The notes: generated by a model not told the origin, from the sequence alone. A stretch of DNA of 64,000 bases from Symbiodinium microadriaticum (GCA_001939145.1 LSRX01000135.1:776385-840384), one strand, 5' to 3'; counted from the first letter of the stretch, positions 46,973 to 58,300 are shown. Made by a program: numbers and translations.

Positions 46973-47255
46973 GGTCCGCGCCTGTTTTGCCGACAAAACC
47001 GTGGTCCGCGGTAGGTTTCTGGTCTGAATGCTAGGGTCCGCGCAGGTCCGCGCCTGTTTTGCCGAGAAAACCGTGCTCTGCGGGAAAGGATTCTTGGCTA
47101 AATGCTCAGGTCCGCACAGGTCCGCGCCGAATTTGCCGAGGAAATCGTGGTCCGTGCCAGGTTTTTGGGCTAATGCTCGGGTTCGCAGCTCCGCGCCGGT
47201 TTTGCCGAGAACACCGTGCTCCGTGCTGGTTCCTGGGCAAAATGCTTAGGTCCGC
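46973..47255. repeat. Minisatellite, four ~70-bp units
   Basis: Units begin AGGTCCGCGCCTGTTTTGCC and contain AAACCGTGCTCCGCGGG-like and CTAAATGCTCAGGTCCGC-like parts. They differ from each other by 15-25 percent by eye. Confidence 0.85.
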
Positions 47256-47652
47256 GGGAAGCAGATTTAGAAGCACGGGTGCTCCCAAAATGCCAGGAAA
47301 CAGCAGCAATCAGGGCCACTACACGCCTCCCGCTGTGGTGAAATGCAAATTTCCGCTTAGTGAGCTTCGCGGTGAAGCGACCTACTACACGCACCGCGCT
47401 GTGGCGGGAAGCAGATTTCCAAGCACCATGCCTCTGCACTTAAAAGAATCATTCGAATATAGATTTTATTCACGTTCCATGTAGCTACACGCCAGATTTT
47501 TGCTGTTTTCCACGACAAAACGGGTGTAGTAGTCCTATACAGAGATAGTACACGCTCCGCGCTGTGGAAATTCGCAGAGTTTGCTATTTCCTAAACGCAC
47601 TACACGCACCACGCTGTGGCGGGAAGCAGATTTAGAAGCACGGGTGCTCCCA
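47255..47652. repeat. Recurring ACTACACGC...GCTGTGG / GGGAAGCAGATT tags
   Basis: CACTACACGC, CGCTGTGGCGGGAAGCAG and ATTTAGAAGCACGGGTGC recur at about 47255, 47320, 47385 and 47600, linking the minisatellite to copy 2 of the dispersed repeat. This suggests one composite repeat family. Confidence 0.7.
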
Positions 47653-47654
47653 CG

Positions 47655-47933
47655 ACCGCTTTGCAAAGCGCATGTTCATGCAGCAGATGGCTCCGGACAT
47701 CTTTGTTAGGATTCTACGGGGGATGGGGGCTTGCAGAAAAAAGCCCGCACAGCCTGCGAGTGGCACTCTCAGTTGGATGACTCCATCGGAAACACTCCTA
47801 CGACTGTGTCTTGGCGGGTTTGGGAAAATCTTTGCCAAACAACGTCTTCTCCTGGCTTTTGTCCGATTTCACGGGCCCATTTTCGAGACCGAAAAACCCT
47901 TCGAAAACGTGTGCACCACAAGGGGCCTCCCCT
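47655..47933 (+). repeat. Dispersed repeat, copy 2
   Basis: Direct copy of 45253-45520, slightly longer (a few small insertions such as TTCTCCTGGC). It ends GTGTGCACCACAAGGGGCCT. Confidence 0.9.
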
Positions 47934-48886
47934 GTTGTGTCTTCTCTGTCTGCGCCAACGCAAAGACTCTGTGAACAGCAGTGCTTTTTTTTGGCAAGAC
48001 TGTTGTTCGGGTTTTTCGTTTCTTCGTGCAAAGCCACCTGAAGCGATTGGATGTGACTTGTTGTGTGAAAACTTTTTTATGTGTTTCATTGCTTTAAATT
48101 TGTTAAGGTCTCCGCTTGACGTCTTGCAAGCTCCACTTCTCTTCATCACAGAATCCAACGTTTGGCAAATACAACGCAGTTTGGTTTGTCTGAAAAGCGA
48201 AATTTTGAACTTGTAACTTGGTCCCTTTTGAAAGGCTGGCATGAAGAACCTTCTTCCATTGTTTTTGTTTGTCGGAAGGAAGAAGATGGCGACATAGAGA
48301 TGGTTCTATCAAATCCAAGAAGGTGCGCGAGCCTGCGCTCCCAGAACCACATTCTGTGGCTGCTTACGCAACTCCAGATCGTGTTCTTAGCTATGAAAAA
48401 CCGCAAGGAGGTGGAAAACGCAAAGATGAGCCACTCTTTTCTTGATCTTGGCCGCATGCTTGTTTTCAAGTGCAATGCAAGAATGCAGCAGAAACACGCA
48501 CTTGCAGACAAGATCTTTGTGATTTTGATCTTTGCCTTGCTTGCGCGCGCGCAGTTTTGAGGCTTGCACTGTCTTGTCCTGTGTTTTGCAAACTGTGTTG
48601 CCGTCGTGCAAGACGATAAGTCGTTTAAGTTTTGCGAAAAGCAACAAAAATCGAGATGAGTCTCCAAAGCTTCTTCACAAAGTTATGAAGTTCCTGCCAT
48701 GCGTCCGTTGCTGAATCCATGGTTTGTTTGGTTCTTCTCCGGAGGTGTCAGTTTGGAAGCTTGGCTGTTGCAAAAAGGAAGACGTCGCTAAACCCATGGT
48801 TTCTGCCTGAACAATTTGTTCCACTGCAGTCTTCGAGAGGCCGTTTCTGTTCATAGGTCGTTTCTGTGTAATGGCTTGTTCCAACA

Positions 48887-49561
48887 TTGTTCCCTTTCCA
48901 ACGAGACGGCTACGTTCAAAATTGGGGCGGCTTTTCCTGTTCCGTTTTCTGGCAGAAGACGGTTTCCTACAGAGGCCGCATCTTTCTAGAGGCCGTTTCC
49001 TACGAGAGGCCTATCACCCAAGACGACTTGATCTTGTTGCATCAGCCCAACGGCAGATGCAACAAGTTTTGTGCAGATTTGCGCAGAAACTCCACTGTGG
49101 GCGAAATGCAAATCCACAAGCAAGGCTGGTCTCGTGGTTCCACGAGTGCGCCTCGCGGCCTCGCGGCCGTTGTTGCCGTTCATGCTGAAACTGCAGGTGG
49201 GCCAGTAAGGCATCTAGGAGGGGGAGAATGGCTGAATCCAGGTGATGGGAAGCCTCGAAACAGGCAAATGGGCAGCCTGTGTGACAACACGAGTGGCCGT
49301 GAAAGTTGGACAGCAGTTGCAGAGCTCCTCCTCGGTTTTGTGAACATGTTCAGTGCTTCCTGTTTGGGTAAAGGCTCCTGCGCATTTTTCTGGGCTGATG
49401 TTGAACTGGTACTGGCTCAGTTCAGCTTGCAAAGCAAAAGGATGCATACTGTTTTTGTTTGTGTACAATGTAGGATTTATCTTGCAGAGAACAAAGAAGA
49501 TCACTTGAGTCCACTTTTTGATCGGTTTTGCCGAATCTCATTTCTGCATTCTGGTTTCTAA
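48887..49561 (+). CDS. Unidentified 224-codon open frame
   Basis: The longest non-repeat frame of the distinct block. The start reads MFPFQRDGYVQNWGGFSCS; the middle has GGEWLNPGDGKPRNRQMG and a hydrophobic stretch WTAVAELLLGFVNMF; the end is rich in Cys, Phe and Leu. Around the start GAGGCCGTTTC-like DNA motifs recur, hinting that part of the frame overlays a repeat. No family is recognised. It may be a chance frame. Confidence 0.2.
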   Translation: MFPFQRDGYVQNWGGFSCSVFWQKTVSYRGRIFLEAVSYERPITQDDLILLHQPNGRCNKFCADLRRNSTVGEMQIHKQGWSRGSTSAPRGLAAVVAVHAETAGGPVRHLGGGEWLNPGDGKPRNRQMGSLCDNTSGRESWTAVAELLLGFVNMFSASCLGKGSCAFFWADVELVLAQFSLQSKRMHTVFVCVQCRIYLAENKEDHLSPLFDRFCRISFLHSGF

Positions 49562-50277
49562 GAAAGATTGGAAGCGCATGCTACGTTCCACACACCCACA
49601 CACACACATGTAAGATAGACACGCGAGCAAGTGTGTCATGCGCTTTGCTGTCAACAGAGAAAATAGAAAGTGGCAACTGTCACAACTTGCTGCCAACCGA
49701 GCATATTTTGGGTTTCGTCTGTTACACGGATCCTTGCTACACTTGTGTTCTCTTCTTTTTGATCCGAACATTGGCCACTGTGAGTTCTGCCAGGGACAAC
49801 TTGTGTTTCTGGCGAATTCGCTGTTGCCAAGCACCCTGCTTGGGCTCGAGCAAGCTGTGCGGCTGGTGAACGTGCCGCCCGTGCATCCGTGCATGGTTGG
49901 ACACGTTGTGGCGCATTTCTTCCCTATCTCAGTTTTTGCGGCGTCAGGCGGAGTCAGACCTGTCATTTACAACATTTTGAGTTGGTGCCATCGACCCTGG
50001 TTTTTGCAGCAAAAGAAACGTACGTTTTGTAATGGTCAATGCATGTGAGAAAAAAAGCGAGAGAGAGAGACTTGGAGAGCGAAAACGAAAAAGAGATGAA
50101 CGCGCGCTGAGAGAAAACTGCAGGCAACACGGATTGAGAAAAAGTGACAAGCGGCGGAGAACTGGCGAAATCCACGGAACCCCGCCGTCACGGAACCCCG
50201 CCGTGTCAGTGAATTGTGCTTCTGCAAACTTTCCTTCACGCCGCATTTCAACTGCGCATAGTTGGTTCCCAATTCCC

Positions 50278-50470
50278 TGTGGCCACAAATGCGATTCTCT
50301 GCAAGGAAAACATGCAAGTGAGGCCACAACAAAGCCACAACGGGCCACAAACGTGTGGTTTTGAGGCCACATCAGGCCACAAGAGGCCACAAACGTGGGC
50401 TTTTCATGCCACAGGCCACAACAGGCCAAAAACGGGTGGTTTTCATGCCACAAGCCACGACAAACCAAGA
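50278..50470. repeat. GGCCACAA-based tandem repeat
   Basis: Units of about 45-50 bp are built from GGCCACAA plus GTGGTTTTCATGCCACA, four copies with decay. No coding role was seen. Confidence 0.85.
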
Positions 50471-52649
50471 ACATGTGGTTGTTTTGTTTCCAAATGAAAC
50501 CTTAAATGAGGGGCACTATTATAAGATATCAAAAAGGCAGGAAAGCTCAAGTGAACTCCCCAATAAAAGAAAGCACAACGAGCGCATCTGAAAGTTGTGA
50601 AAACAAAACCAAGAAAACCCACAAGAATCCTACCTGAAATGTTGTGAGAAACAACCAAACAGCATGACACATTCAAACTTGTCAAACACACACAAATTAT
50701 TTTGTTAAAATGTGTGCAGATTCAATAAGGAGTGTGGAAGCATGAGTTTAAATTCCAAAAGCACAATTTTTTCGATCTATAACTTCAGTTTCACCTAAAT
50801 TGCTGTCACTTTCACAGGCTAAATAAAACGTTCTGGAGTCCAGTGTGCAGACTTATGCTCCAGAAACTTCGCTGAACCCTCTTTCGAATGCCACCAGCGC
50901 CTGGAAGCTGGACAGAACAAAGAAGTTCAAGGATTCGGAAAGAAGCAGCTAACTGGCGGGTAGCATGTGGCAGGTTTAGATGCTGGCTGGGTGCTTCCTC
51001 GGATAGCACTCATAACTAGTGTTATGAATCGTGCATGCGAGCATAGCTTGGTACAGCTGCTCGACAAATGGTCAACATGCTGGAAGCATTTGCGGACGCC
51101 GCTCTCGAGCCATTGGACGCATGCGTATGACAGGTATTCAATTCAATTGCGACCATTTCCCGTTTTATTGCAACTGTAATTTTTTGTCGGCTTTAGATTG
51201 TTACATGTTGTTTTGCATCGTCACGCATTGAGACTTCCCGCTGCATGTCATACATTGCTATGAGTGCTAATGCTTGACAGCGATGGGCCAGTCCCTCGCT
51301 TCGCACAAGGCTCCGGGAGTTGTACAGTGTCGGCAATGATTGTGAAGGCACGTTCGTTGCCAAAAGGCAAACTCCAGTCAAACGGGCGATGCTTGGCTTG
51401 CATCTGCTTTGGGCAACCCCAAAGAGGCTCGCTGCGCTGTTGAGTGGATTTGACGTTCGGGTGGGAATGGTGAGGCACACAGATAATTCCTCAACAGTGT
51501 GTCGAGTTTTTCCTTTTGGTGTTGCTGTCAGCTCGTGATGCAACAAGGCATTGAAAGAGGTCGTTTGTCGTTGCAACCTGAAGCTTTCCATTTCCAATGA
51601 AATCTGTCGTCTGTGCAGCGTCCGGCAGGGTGAGACCAGGCCCGAGTTTGACGAGGATGCGGCCAGCGCAGTCGAAACAAAGTTTGAACCTCAGGGTGTT
51701 GCCTTGGATTCGGCGAAACGCGTTTTTGCTTCAGAATGTAATGTCTGGATTGTGCACGATGGTGCAGGCTGCTTAGTTCTCTCATTCGCCCTTCAGATGC
51801 GCCACAGCCCCAGATTGCACTCGGTATTTGTTTGGAAATGCTCGAGTTTTGTTGAATCGAACGCAAAGGACGCTTGTGTTTGTGACACAACCTCCTGTGG
51901 CAATGTGAAAGTTCTCCATTCTTTCAGTGCTGAAGCATGCAGCGCTACAGTGCAGCGCCACGTTATGGAAGTGCCCGAGTCCTTCCATGCTGCTTTCGGC
52001 GATGATGAGGTCGGTGTTCAAAGTTCTCCGAGCCCGTTTTGCTCAGGAGGTCGGTTGTCAGCGACTCGATGTCGATGTTGTTTCGTTCCTGTTCCTAGCT
52101 GACGAGCTGCTTCCTATAGCGTTTGTGTTTGTCACTTCTGTAGGTATTGGTGGTGGCATGGGTTGCAAGCGGTGGTTCTGATACCTTTGTTGAAGTGATG
52201 CTTGCGGTTTTGGTGATCGTTGTCTTGGTTGTGCTTGTGCCAACATTTTTTGTTGAATGACTCGTCATTGGTGTTTTGATCGCCATCGCTTTTGCAGTTT
52301 TGCTAACTGTAGGTTGTTGTGATGGTTGCAGTTGAGGTTGTTCTTGTCACCGAGGTTGTTGTTGCAAGTTTTGCTTGTTGGTTTTAGTTGTGACGGAGAT
52401 GGTTGTTGTTGTTGTTGCTGCTCCTGAATGACTGTCTCTTCTTTTACTGCGCTTAGCTCTACTCGTGACATGGCCGATACTCACATGGGTGGTTCTCTAA
52501 ATTAGGGCCCTTTTGGTCTGCCAAACTATAGGATGCCGGTTTTAGAATGGAATTATATGGGGTTCTTCAAAAGGACCATGATTTTGACAGTTGCCCACAA
52601 GTGCTACCTGTTTGCTTGATTCTGATTGTTTCATTCTTCTGTCGGCCAG

Positions 52650-55583
52650 GGCCCCCCCATGGTCTGAAGAAGCATCGTTCATCAGCTTGTTGGAAGCAGC
52701 GGCATCTGGGGGTTTCCGAAAATAGGGGACTCTAATATAGTACCCTAAATAGTAAGATCCTTACTATAAGGACCCCAAAATAAGGTACCCTAATTTTCGG
52801 AAAGTCCCATCTGGCAGAGGACATCTATACCTACGGCGCGCTGAAGTCCCTGGTCGTGTGCAATCCATTCAGGCCCTGACCCCAGGAGCGGAGAACCCGG
52901 GCTTGGCAAGGTGGTGAGCTTCATTCGGGACTTTCCGAAAATTAGGGTACCTTATTTTGGGGTCCTTGTAATAAGGATCCTACTATTTAAGGCGAAATTT
53001 AAGGTACTATATTAGGGTCCCCTATTTTCGGAAACCCCCATATGAACTTCAGTGACCAGTGCAGCCCTTTCCCACGGCGATCAGTTCTTTGGGATCTCTC
53101 GCCGAGGCCAGTTCCTTGTCTTGAAGATCCTAGCATTTTGCCATTCTACAAGGCACCGTCGTTGGTGAATCTGAATCACATGCTCTGTTGCATTTTTGCG
53201 AAATTCCCGCTTCGTGGCTCGGCGAGCTTCCTGCAAAACAGCTCTTCCTTCATGATTTCCGGCGCAGATTTCCGAGCTTCCTGCACGCCTTCCAGGCATG
53301 TCTGCGGGTCGACGAGCTTGAAGGCTGTGGGTGGCGGATGCCGGGGCAAGGGACCGGCTTGGATTTCACTGATTCCGTCTGGTGATTGCTGATCGTGTCC
53401 ATAAGATTATTGGGGCCCGTCTGTACTCAAACGGTACATCACTCAGAGACCGTGATCTCTTCACATTGTGGATTGCTTTAGCCTCGACGATTGGAGAAAA
53501 ATATAACAGGACGTTGTACTCCTCGCTTCCCCAACCCCGGGTGTTCCACGGCAGAGCAGATTCCCCCAAATGCTTCCATGCCCAAAGCACAGGGAATCCT
53601 AAACCAATTGAACTCGTTTTCGGATATGAAGAGACAGAGAGGTTCTGGAGCATTCAGCTCTGAAGAGCCTCACATTTGGGCTGCATGTCGGGATGTGCAA
53701 GCCTCAGAGATCTCAGAGCAGTGTGAAGACTCTGCAGAGATCTTAGGGCGTGGAGCCACGAACGTCAAATTTCGAGCGGTGTGTTTGGGTGGGTCGAGCT
53801 GCCACTCGTGTTCACTCCGTTCTGCAATCCAGGCCTGGGGATACATCCGCAGAACTGGGCCTGAGACTGAGATAGGCCAGAAGTCGCAGCAGCCATGGCT
53901 AAAAGGAGTGTTACTTGTGTTGGACATGTCCGAAACGAGGCGAAGCGTCTCCTTCGTGATTCAGGCCTCCATTGTATGCCTGGGAGCATGGACCGCTCAG
54001 AAAGACTAAGACCAGTCAGCTGTGCTGTTTCGACCCTCATGCTTGTCATCAGGGAGAAAGTGGTGCCGGAAAGACGGAGACAGCGAAGGCCTGCAGTTCA
54101 GAGACGGAAAGTGAAGCTGTCGAAGCCTTCAGCACTTTTGCAGCACGTGATGCTGTACTTCTCATCACCTACGCGGCAGCATCTCGTCATGGAAGCTTTT
54201 GGGGTGGGGAGCTGCTGCTTTGGATAGTTCGGAGACCTCTGGGATGGTGTGGTGTTCAGGTTTTCGATGTTTGCTACTTCTTATCGTGCCCGTGCACCAT
54301 GATAGGAAGATCTTATCACCATGTGCCAATGTGCGTGTTGTCCGTTCCCGCTTGCTTTGCTGAGGTCCGCCGCCAGGCGAGCTTTCTGTACCCTCGTGCA
54401 TGCTGGGGTGGGTTGGTGCCTGCGGGACATTCTTGTGGTCGTCGAATCTTAGCATTTCGAGCATCATGGCGCAAAGACTCGACAGTTTGAAGCCTTGAAG
54501 TTTTAGCAAGATTCGTAATGTCCTCGGATGTGCAGTGCTTGCAGAAGCGCTTGTGGTGAGCAGTGGTGATCGTGGTCATGGTGGTCGCAGGTCATTTGTA
54601 TGCTGATCGGAATGGTGATGGTGAGGATGACATTGCATTGAGGTGCATTCTGTCGTCGTCGTTGTACAGCTGAGGGTTCAAGCAGAATCTGCTGAATGCC
54701 GGAAGCTGCTGTGATTGTACGGCCTGTTGTGACGGAGGAGGTGATGGTGGCGGATGCCATTGCATGGATGGTCTTTAACATTTACTTTTCATCATTCTAG
54801 TCATCATCATCATCAGCATCGTTGTGGGTATTCATCACTAATCATTACTAGAGATATCGGCTTGCTTGCATTATCCTGCATTGTGCGGAGGCAAGGACGG
54901 GCCCGCTCCAGCTCCGTCAGCCTACAGAATGGCAGGCAGCTGCTGTCGTTGGGGTGCCTCCGTACTAGTGTGCGGTGCGGATAAGCTGTTGAATCTTCTT
55001 GGATCGCAGGTTGGATGCCAATGCAAGCCTCGGCTTGCAAGATGGCGAGAAGGCGACTGCCCAAAAGTATGCTGTACCGTCGCAGGTAGCATTGGTTTTT
55101 TTCAACGACGTCACCAGAAACCCGGCACACGTTGTTTGTACCACCATCACTGTTAAACCAGCATGCTCCAACTTCCCCAGCGCTTTGCACATGCTTTTTC
55201 GTGCATGTAAAGTCTTTTCACCCACCAGCACTGGCCGGGGATTATCGCGGCGTTACTTTACAATTATCAGCATCAGTCTTCGGGCAGTCTTCGGGCCTTG
55301 ACAGTTGTGGTATGTGGTGCTGGTCGCCTGGTCGCCATGCAGCAGACGAAGTATCTCAGAGTAGCATGAGGTGGCTGGTCGTGCGAGCAGTAGCGCTGCA
55401 AATGGTGAGTGGTTATTGCCATGTGCAGCCGTGTGAGATGTTCTGCACTGTGCGAGGCCGGCATCCACCAGATCATGATGAGCGCCAACCCCGTGACGGA
55501 GGCCATGTACTGGGATCCGGTACTGCTTTTGATTCATGCTACACACTGTTCTAAATTCACGTATTGTATGATATACATATATT

Positions 55584-55632
<49 letters not shown>

Positions 55633-56190
55633 CATATATATATATATTGGATTGTTTAATATATTGTACGATAATGTACTATGTTACAGAAAGAGGAAGA
55701 GGTTGAAGAGGTCCGGCAGAAGCCTGCTCACGAGGCTTTGGGCAACGCCCGTACCCTGCGAAACGACAACTCCTCGAGGCTTCGCGCTTCTGGGAACGCC
55801 GGGCATGAATTCGCGGGAATGTTTAGGAGACTCGAGGAAGGCTCATTCTTCCGAGGTGGTCCTAGGTGGTCAGCGAGATGTTTCGACAGATTCTGTCTTA
55901 TCTGCAACCTACTTCCGTTGCAGGTTTGGCCGCTTCGTGAAGCTATTTCTGAATGTCCCGACCTCACACTCACAGTTCGCTGCAAGTGAAGGCCATTTTC
56001 ACCGCAGAGTTTCACGAAAGCATTGGCCTGGCCGCCAAACTGACAGTGACAGGGGGCGCCTCACAGCTCTGCACTCTCTTGGTTGCGTATCGATTCTCAA
56101 GATGCCACCGAGGCAGCCGGCGAGATTGAGAGCAGCGAGATGTCTATCTACTCTCTCGAGAAGCCCACCTCTGCTCGTTTCATCGCGCTG
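52650..56190 (+). CDS. Myosin motor domain, N-terminal part (truncated)
   Basis: Motor ATPase that moves on actin. Exons visible in order: about 52650-52701 (EEASFISLLEAA), 52820-52872 (DIYTYGALKSLVVCNPF, the IYTY...VNPF strand), about 53134-53180 (ILPFYKAPSL), about 53660-53705 (EPHIWAACRDVQAS), 54053-54088 (GESGAGKTETAK, the P loop), about 54126-54165 (ALLQHVMLYFSS), 55457-55501 (AGIHQIMMSANPVTE), 55735-55778 (ALGNARTLRNDNSSR, switch I) and 55924-about 55985 (FGRFVKLFLN), then a weak IYSLEKPTSAR near 56150. The last three clear exons join in exact phase with GC donors. The P loop and the next segment differ in frame across only about 30-40 bp, so that joint is odd. No switch II, relay or lever arm follows before the next gene at 56684, so this is a truncated or broken myosin. 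Introns 1 and 2 carry inverted-repeat elements. Confidence 0.75.
52703..52814 (+). mobile_element. Introner-like inverted-repeat element in a myosin intron
   Basis: A ~98-bp element (52710-52807) starts GGGTTTCCGAAAATAGGGG and ends TAATTTTCGGAAAGTCC, giving inverted ends TTTCCGAAAAT(T)AGGG. It is bounded by the 7-bp direct repeat CATCTGG (52703-52709 and 52808-52814). An inner AGTAAGATCCTTACT palindrome is present. The modelled GC-AG intron (52702-52819) is almost entirely this element. Confidence 0.8.
52926..53040 (-). mobile_element. Second, inverted copy of the introner-like element
   Basis: The sequence is close to the reverse complement of the element at 52710-52807, with about 15 extra bases in the middle (GGCGAAATTTA region). 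It lies in the next myosin intron, so the short exon 52820-52872 sits between two facing copies. No clear flanking duplication is seen. Confidence 0.85.
55565..55660. repeat. TA-rich microsatellite
   Basis: A run of TA and TATG units inside the myosin intron before the switch I exon. Confidence 0.95.
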
Positions 56191-56211
56191 TCTTCCAGAG
56201 AGTGCTGATCC

Positions 56212-56233
56212 TTAAACCCTAAACCCTAAACCC
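56212..56233. repeat. CCCTAAA run
   Basis: Three CCCTAAA units right after the last myosin-like stretch; they may mark the breakpoint where the gene was cut. Confidence 0.85.
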
Positions 56234-56683
56234 TTGAGCTCATGTCCGGGCACTGGAGGGCCAGGCCTTCCGGCCCCTTCGGTTTGAGGCGGTCCCGGCC
56301 GATTGGTGGCTCAAAGCTTCAGGCTCGAGATGTGACATGAAATGACAGCGTGGAGCGATGAGGCGGAGGGCCGCAGCAGCACTGATTGACAAGAAAAAGG
56401 TATAAAAACCTCTACGGAGGGACAGAACCCCAAGAGCCTTTTTGGAGCCTTCTGGCCCAACCTACTGGTAGTGATATAGCCTCCAAGGAGGCCCTGCAGT
56501 TGCTTCCCCGCATGTGGGGTGCCAGCACCTAGAGCTCCCTGCGCCGGAATCTCGGGGGGATGACGTGGGATGACTATGCCGATGCACCTGCATTGCACCT
56601 CAATGTGTCTCGGCCCCCTCTGCCCGTTTCAGCTCCTTTGAGCCTCAAAAAGCATCCTGAGTACAGAGCCCTGGGCTTCTGCC

Positions 56684-58265
56684 ATGCCGGCCAACGAGAA
56701 CGTGGCGAGCCCCGAGCCCGAGATGCTGAACGACAAGTCCTGCAGAGCCCTCGTGGTCAAGGCCGCCTTCCCTGGGCCTGGGCATGGGGTTTTTGCAAGG
56801 ACGTTAAAACCGCAGGTTTTCTGGGAGACTTGTGCCAATGTCAGGACCCGAAGAAGCCTGTCTCCAAGCCTCGAATCGACTGCATTGATGGATGCCGCTT
56901 CGCCCTCGTCCTGCCCATCATCATCGGTCACTTCATTCGTTTCGGTACCTCCAACAAGTGGCTGCTGAAACTCCTGACCCAGGACTTTTCTTGATCGTGG
57001 GTGCGCTTCTCGGCTCTGCTGTTCGTCCCTGACCCCGAGGAGAACGTTCTTGTGGGTGGCTTCTTCAGCATCTCCGGCTATGTGATGGCCTACGTGGCTA
57101 CGAACATGGGCGAGCGAAGCCACAACGTGCAGAAGCTGAAGAAGCCAGAGCTTTTCTTTTGGCAGAAGGCCCCCGGGTTGAATGCTGGCGGAACGCTGCA
57201 GCTCTTGGCATCATTCACACCTGTGCATCTCTTTGCAAGGTGATGAGCTACTATCCGCTGCATTTCTTAGTGTCGTCCGCCTTTGCGCCCATGTTCATCT
57301 TGATCGACAGGCCTGCGCTGGCATTTGTGCCTGCCTTGTGCAAGTTTCTGCAAATCAGTAACCACAGCAGGAGGTTGCGTCCTGAGCGTTCCTTTCGACG
57401 GATTCAGAGGGCGGTCGCACGATTTCTGGAGACGGTTTGTCGTCGCCGCAAAAGTCGGGGCGCACGAGCGTGGGGACAGCGCACCCCTCTCAGAGAGAGA
57501 GAGAGAGAAAGCCCTGGCGAAAGAAAGAGAGAGAGAGAGAGAGAGAGACAGGGGGGGGGGTGGAATTCGTTACTGCAACGTTGAGTCTGTTCTGAGTGCG
57601 GTTGACTGTGATGCCCTCGTTGTCCTCCTCGGCAACAAGTAGTCTACCCTTGCGCTTTGGCCCTGACCCTGCCCCCGTTCATCCTTTCACATGCGGGTGC
57701 AACCATTTCTTCAAGGCCAAAACGAATCCGCTTTTGCTCGATAAGGAAGTCGCAGGCAGCAGGGGCTCTCCCCCTTTAGGCGTCACTGGAGTTCTTGCCT
57801 TTTCTGCGAGTTTGGTATTCGGTCCGTCTGCCTGTTTTCCCTCGATTGAGCCGTCAGCGATTTCTGCCAAAACAGGCGAAATTTGCCTTGTGGAGAACCC
57901 TTTTCACAGAAGGCCCACTGCACATGTCGGGGGCGCCTGATGGCGCGCAGGCAAGGGGGGGCTTCCTTGCTCATAGCTCTGCCGAAAGAAAGACAGGGGG
58001 CGGGGATTTCCCCCTGCCCCTAGCCCTGGCGGGTCGGGGGAGAGGGAGAGAGAGAGAGAGTCGCAGTCGACCACCCCTTGTACAGCCGAGCCGATGGGGG
58101 AAACCCTTCATTGGAGTTGCCAAAACCTGCCGCGTCCGCGCGCGATGGGGTAGGTGTCCGCCTGACTCCTCTGTCCTGGTAGAGAGAGAGAGAGAGAGAG
58201 AGACAGGGCCGTAGCGCGAGAGCGCAGGGATTGTGAGTCCCAAACGGCGTGCAAGCAAGCAAGCA

Positions 58266-58300
<35 letters not shown>

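Larger units (their letters stand above)
44600..52640. other. Compositionally distinct block without recognised genes
   Basis: About 8 kb lacks CCCTAAA-type repeats and is richer in A+T and in TTTT/AAAA runs than its flanks. It has many medium open frames in both strands (up to 224 codons) without motifs that I know. It contains a dispersed ~275-bp repeat, a ~70-bp minisatellite, a GGCCACAA repeat and an ambiguous base at 44682. It could be non-coding, an unrecognised mobile element or a transferred segment. Confidence 0.5.

Noticed and set aside
48162-50048. Several open frames of 130-225 codons as viral genes
   Set aside because: No capsid, polymerase, integrase or other viral motif could be seen, and some frames overlap local repeats.
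52265-52471. Gln-rich minus-strand frame
   Set aside because: Low-complexity TTG repeat on the plus strand; no support as a gene.
54003-54050. DQSAVL-like stretch just before the myosin P loop as an exon
   Set aside because: It resembles the segment before SGESG, but only about 25 bp separate it from the P loop and the frames do not join, so it could be chance.
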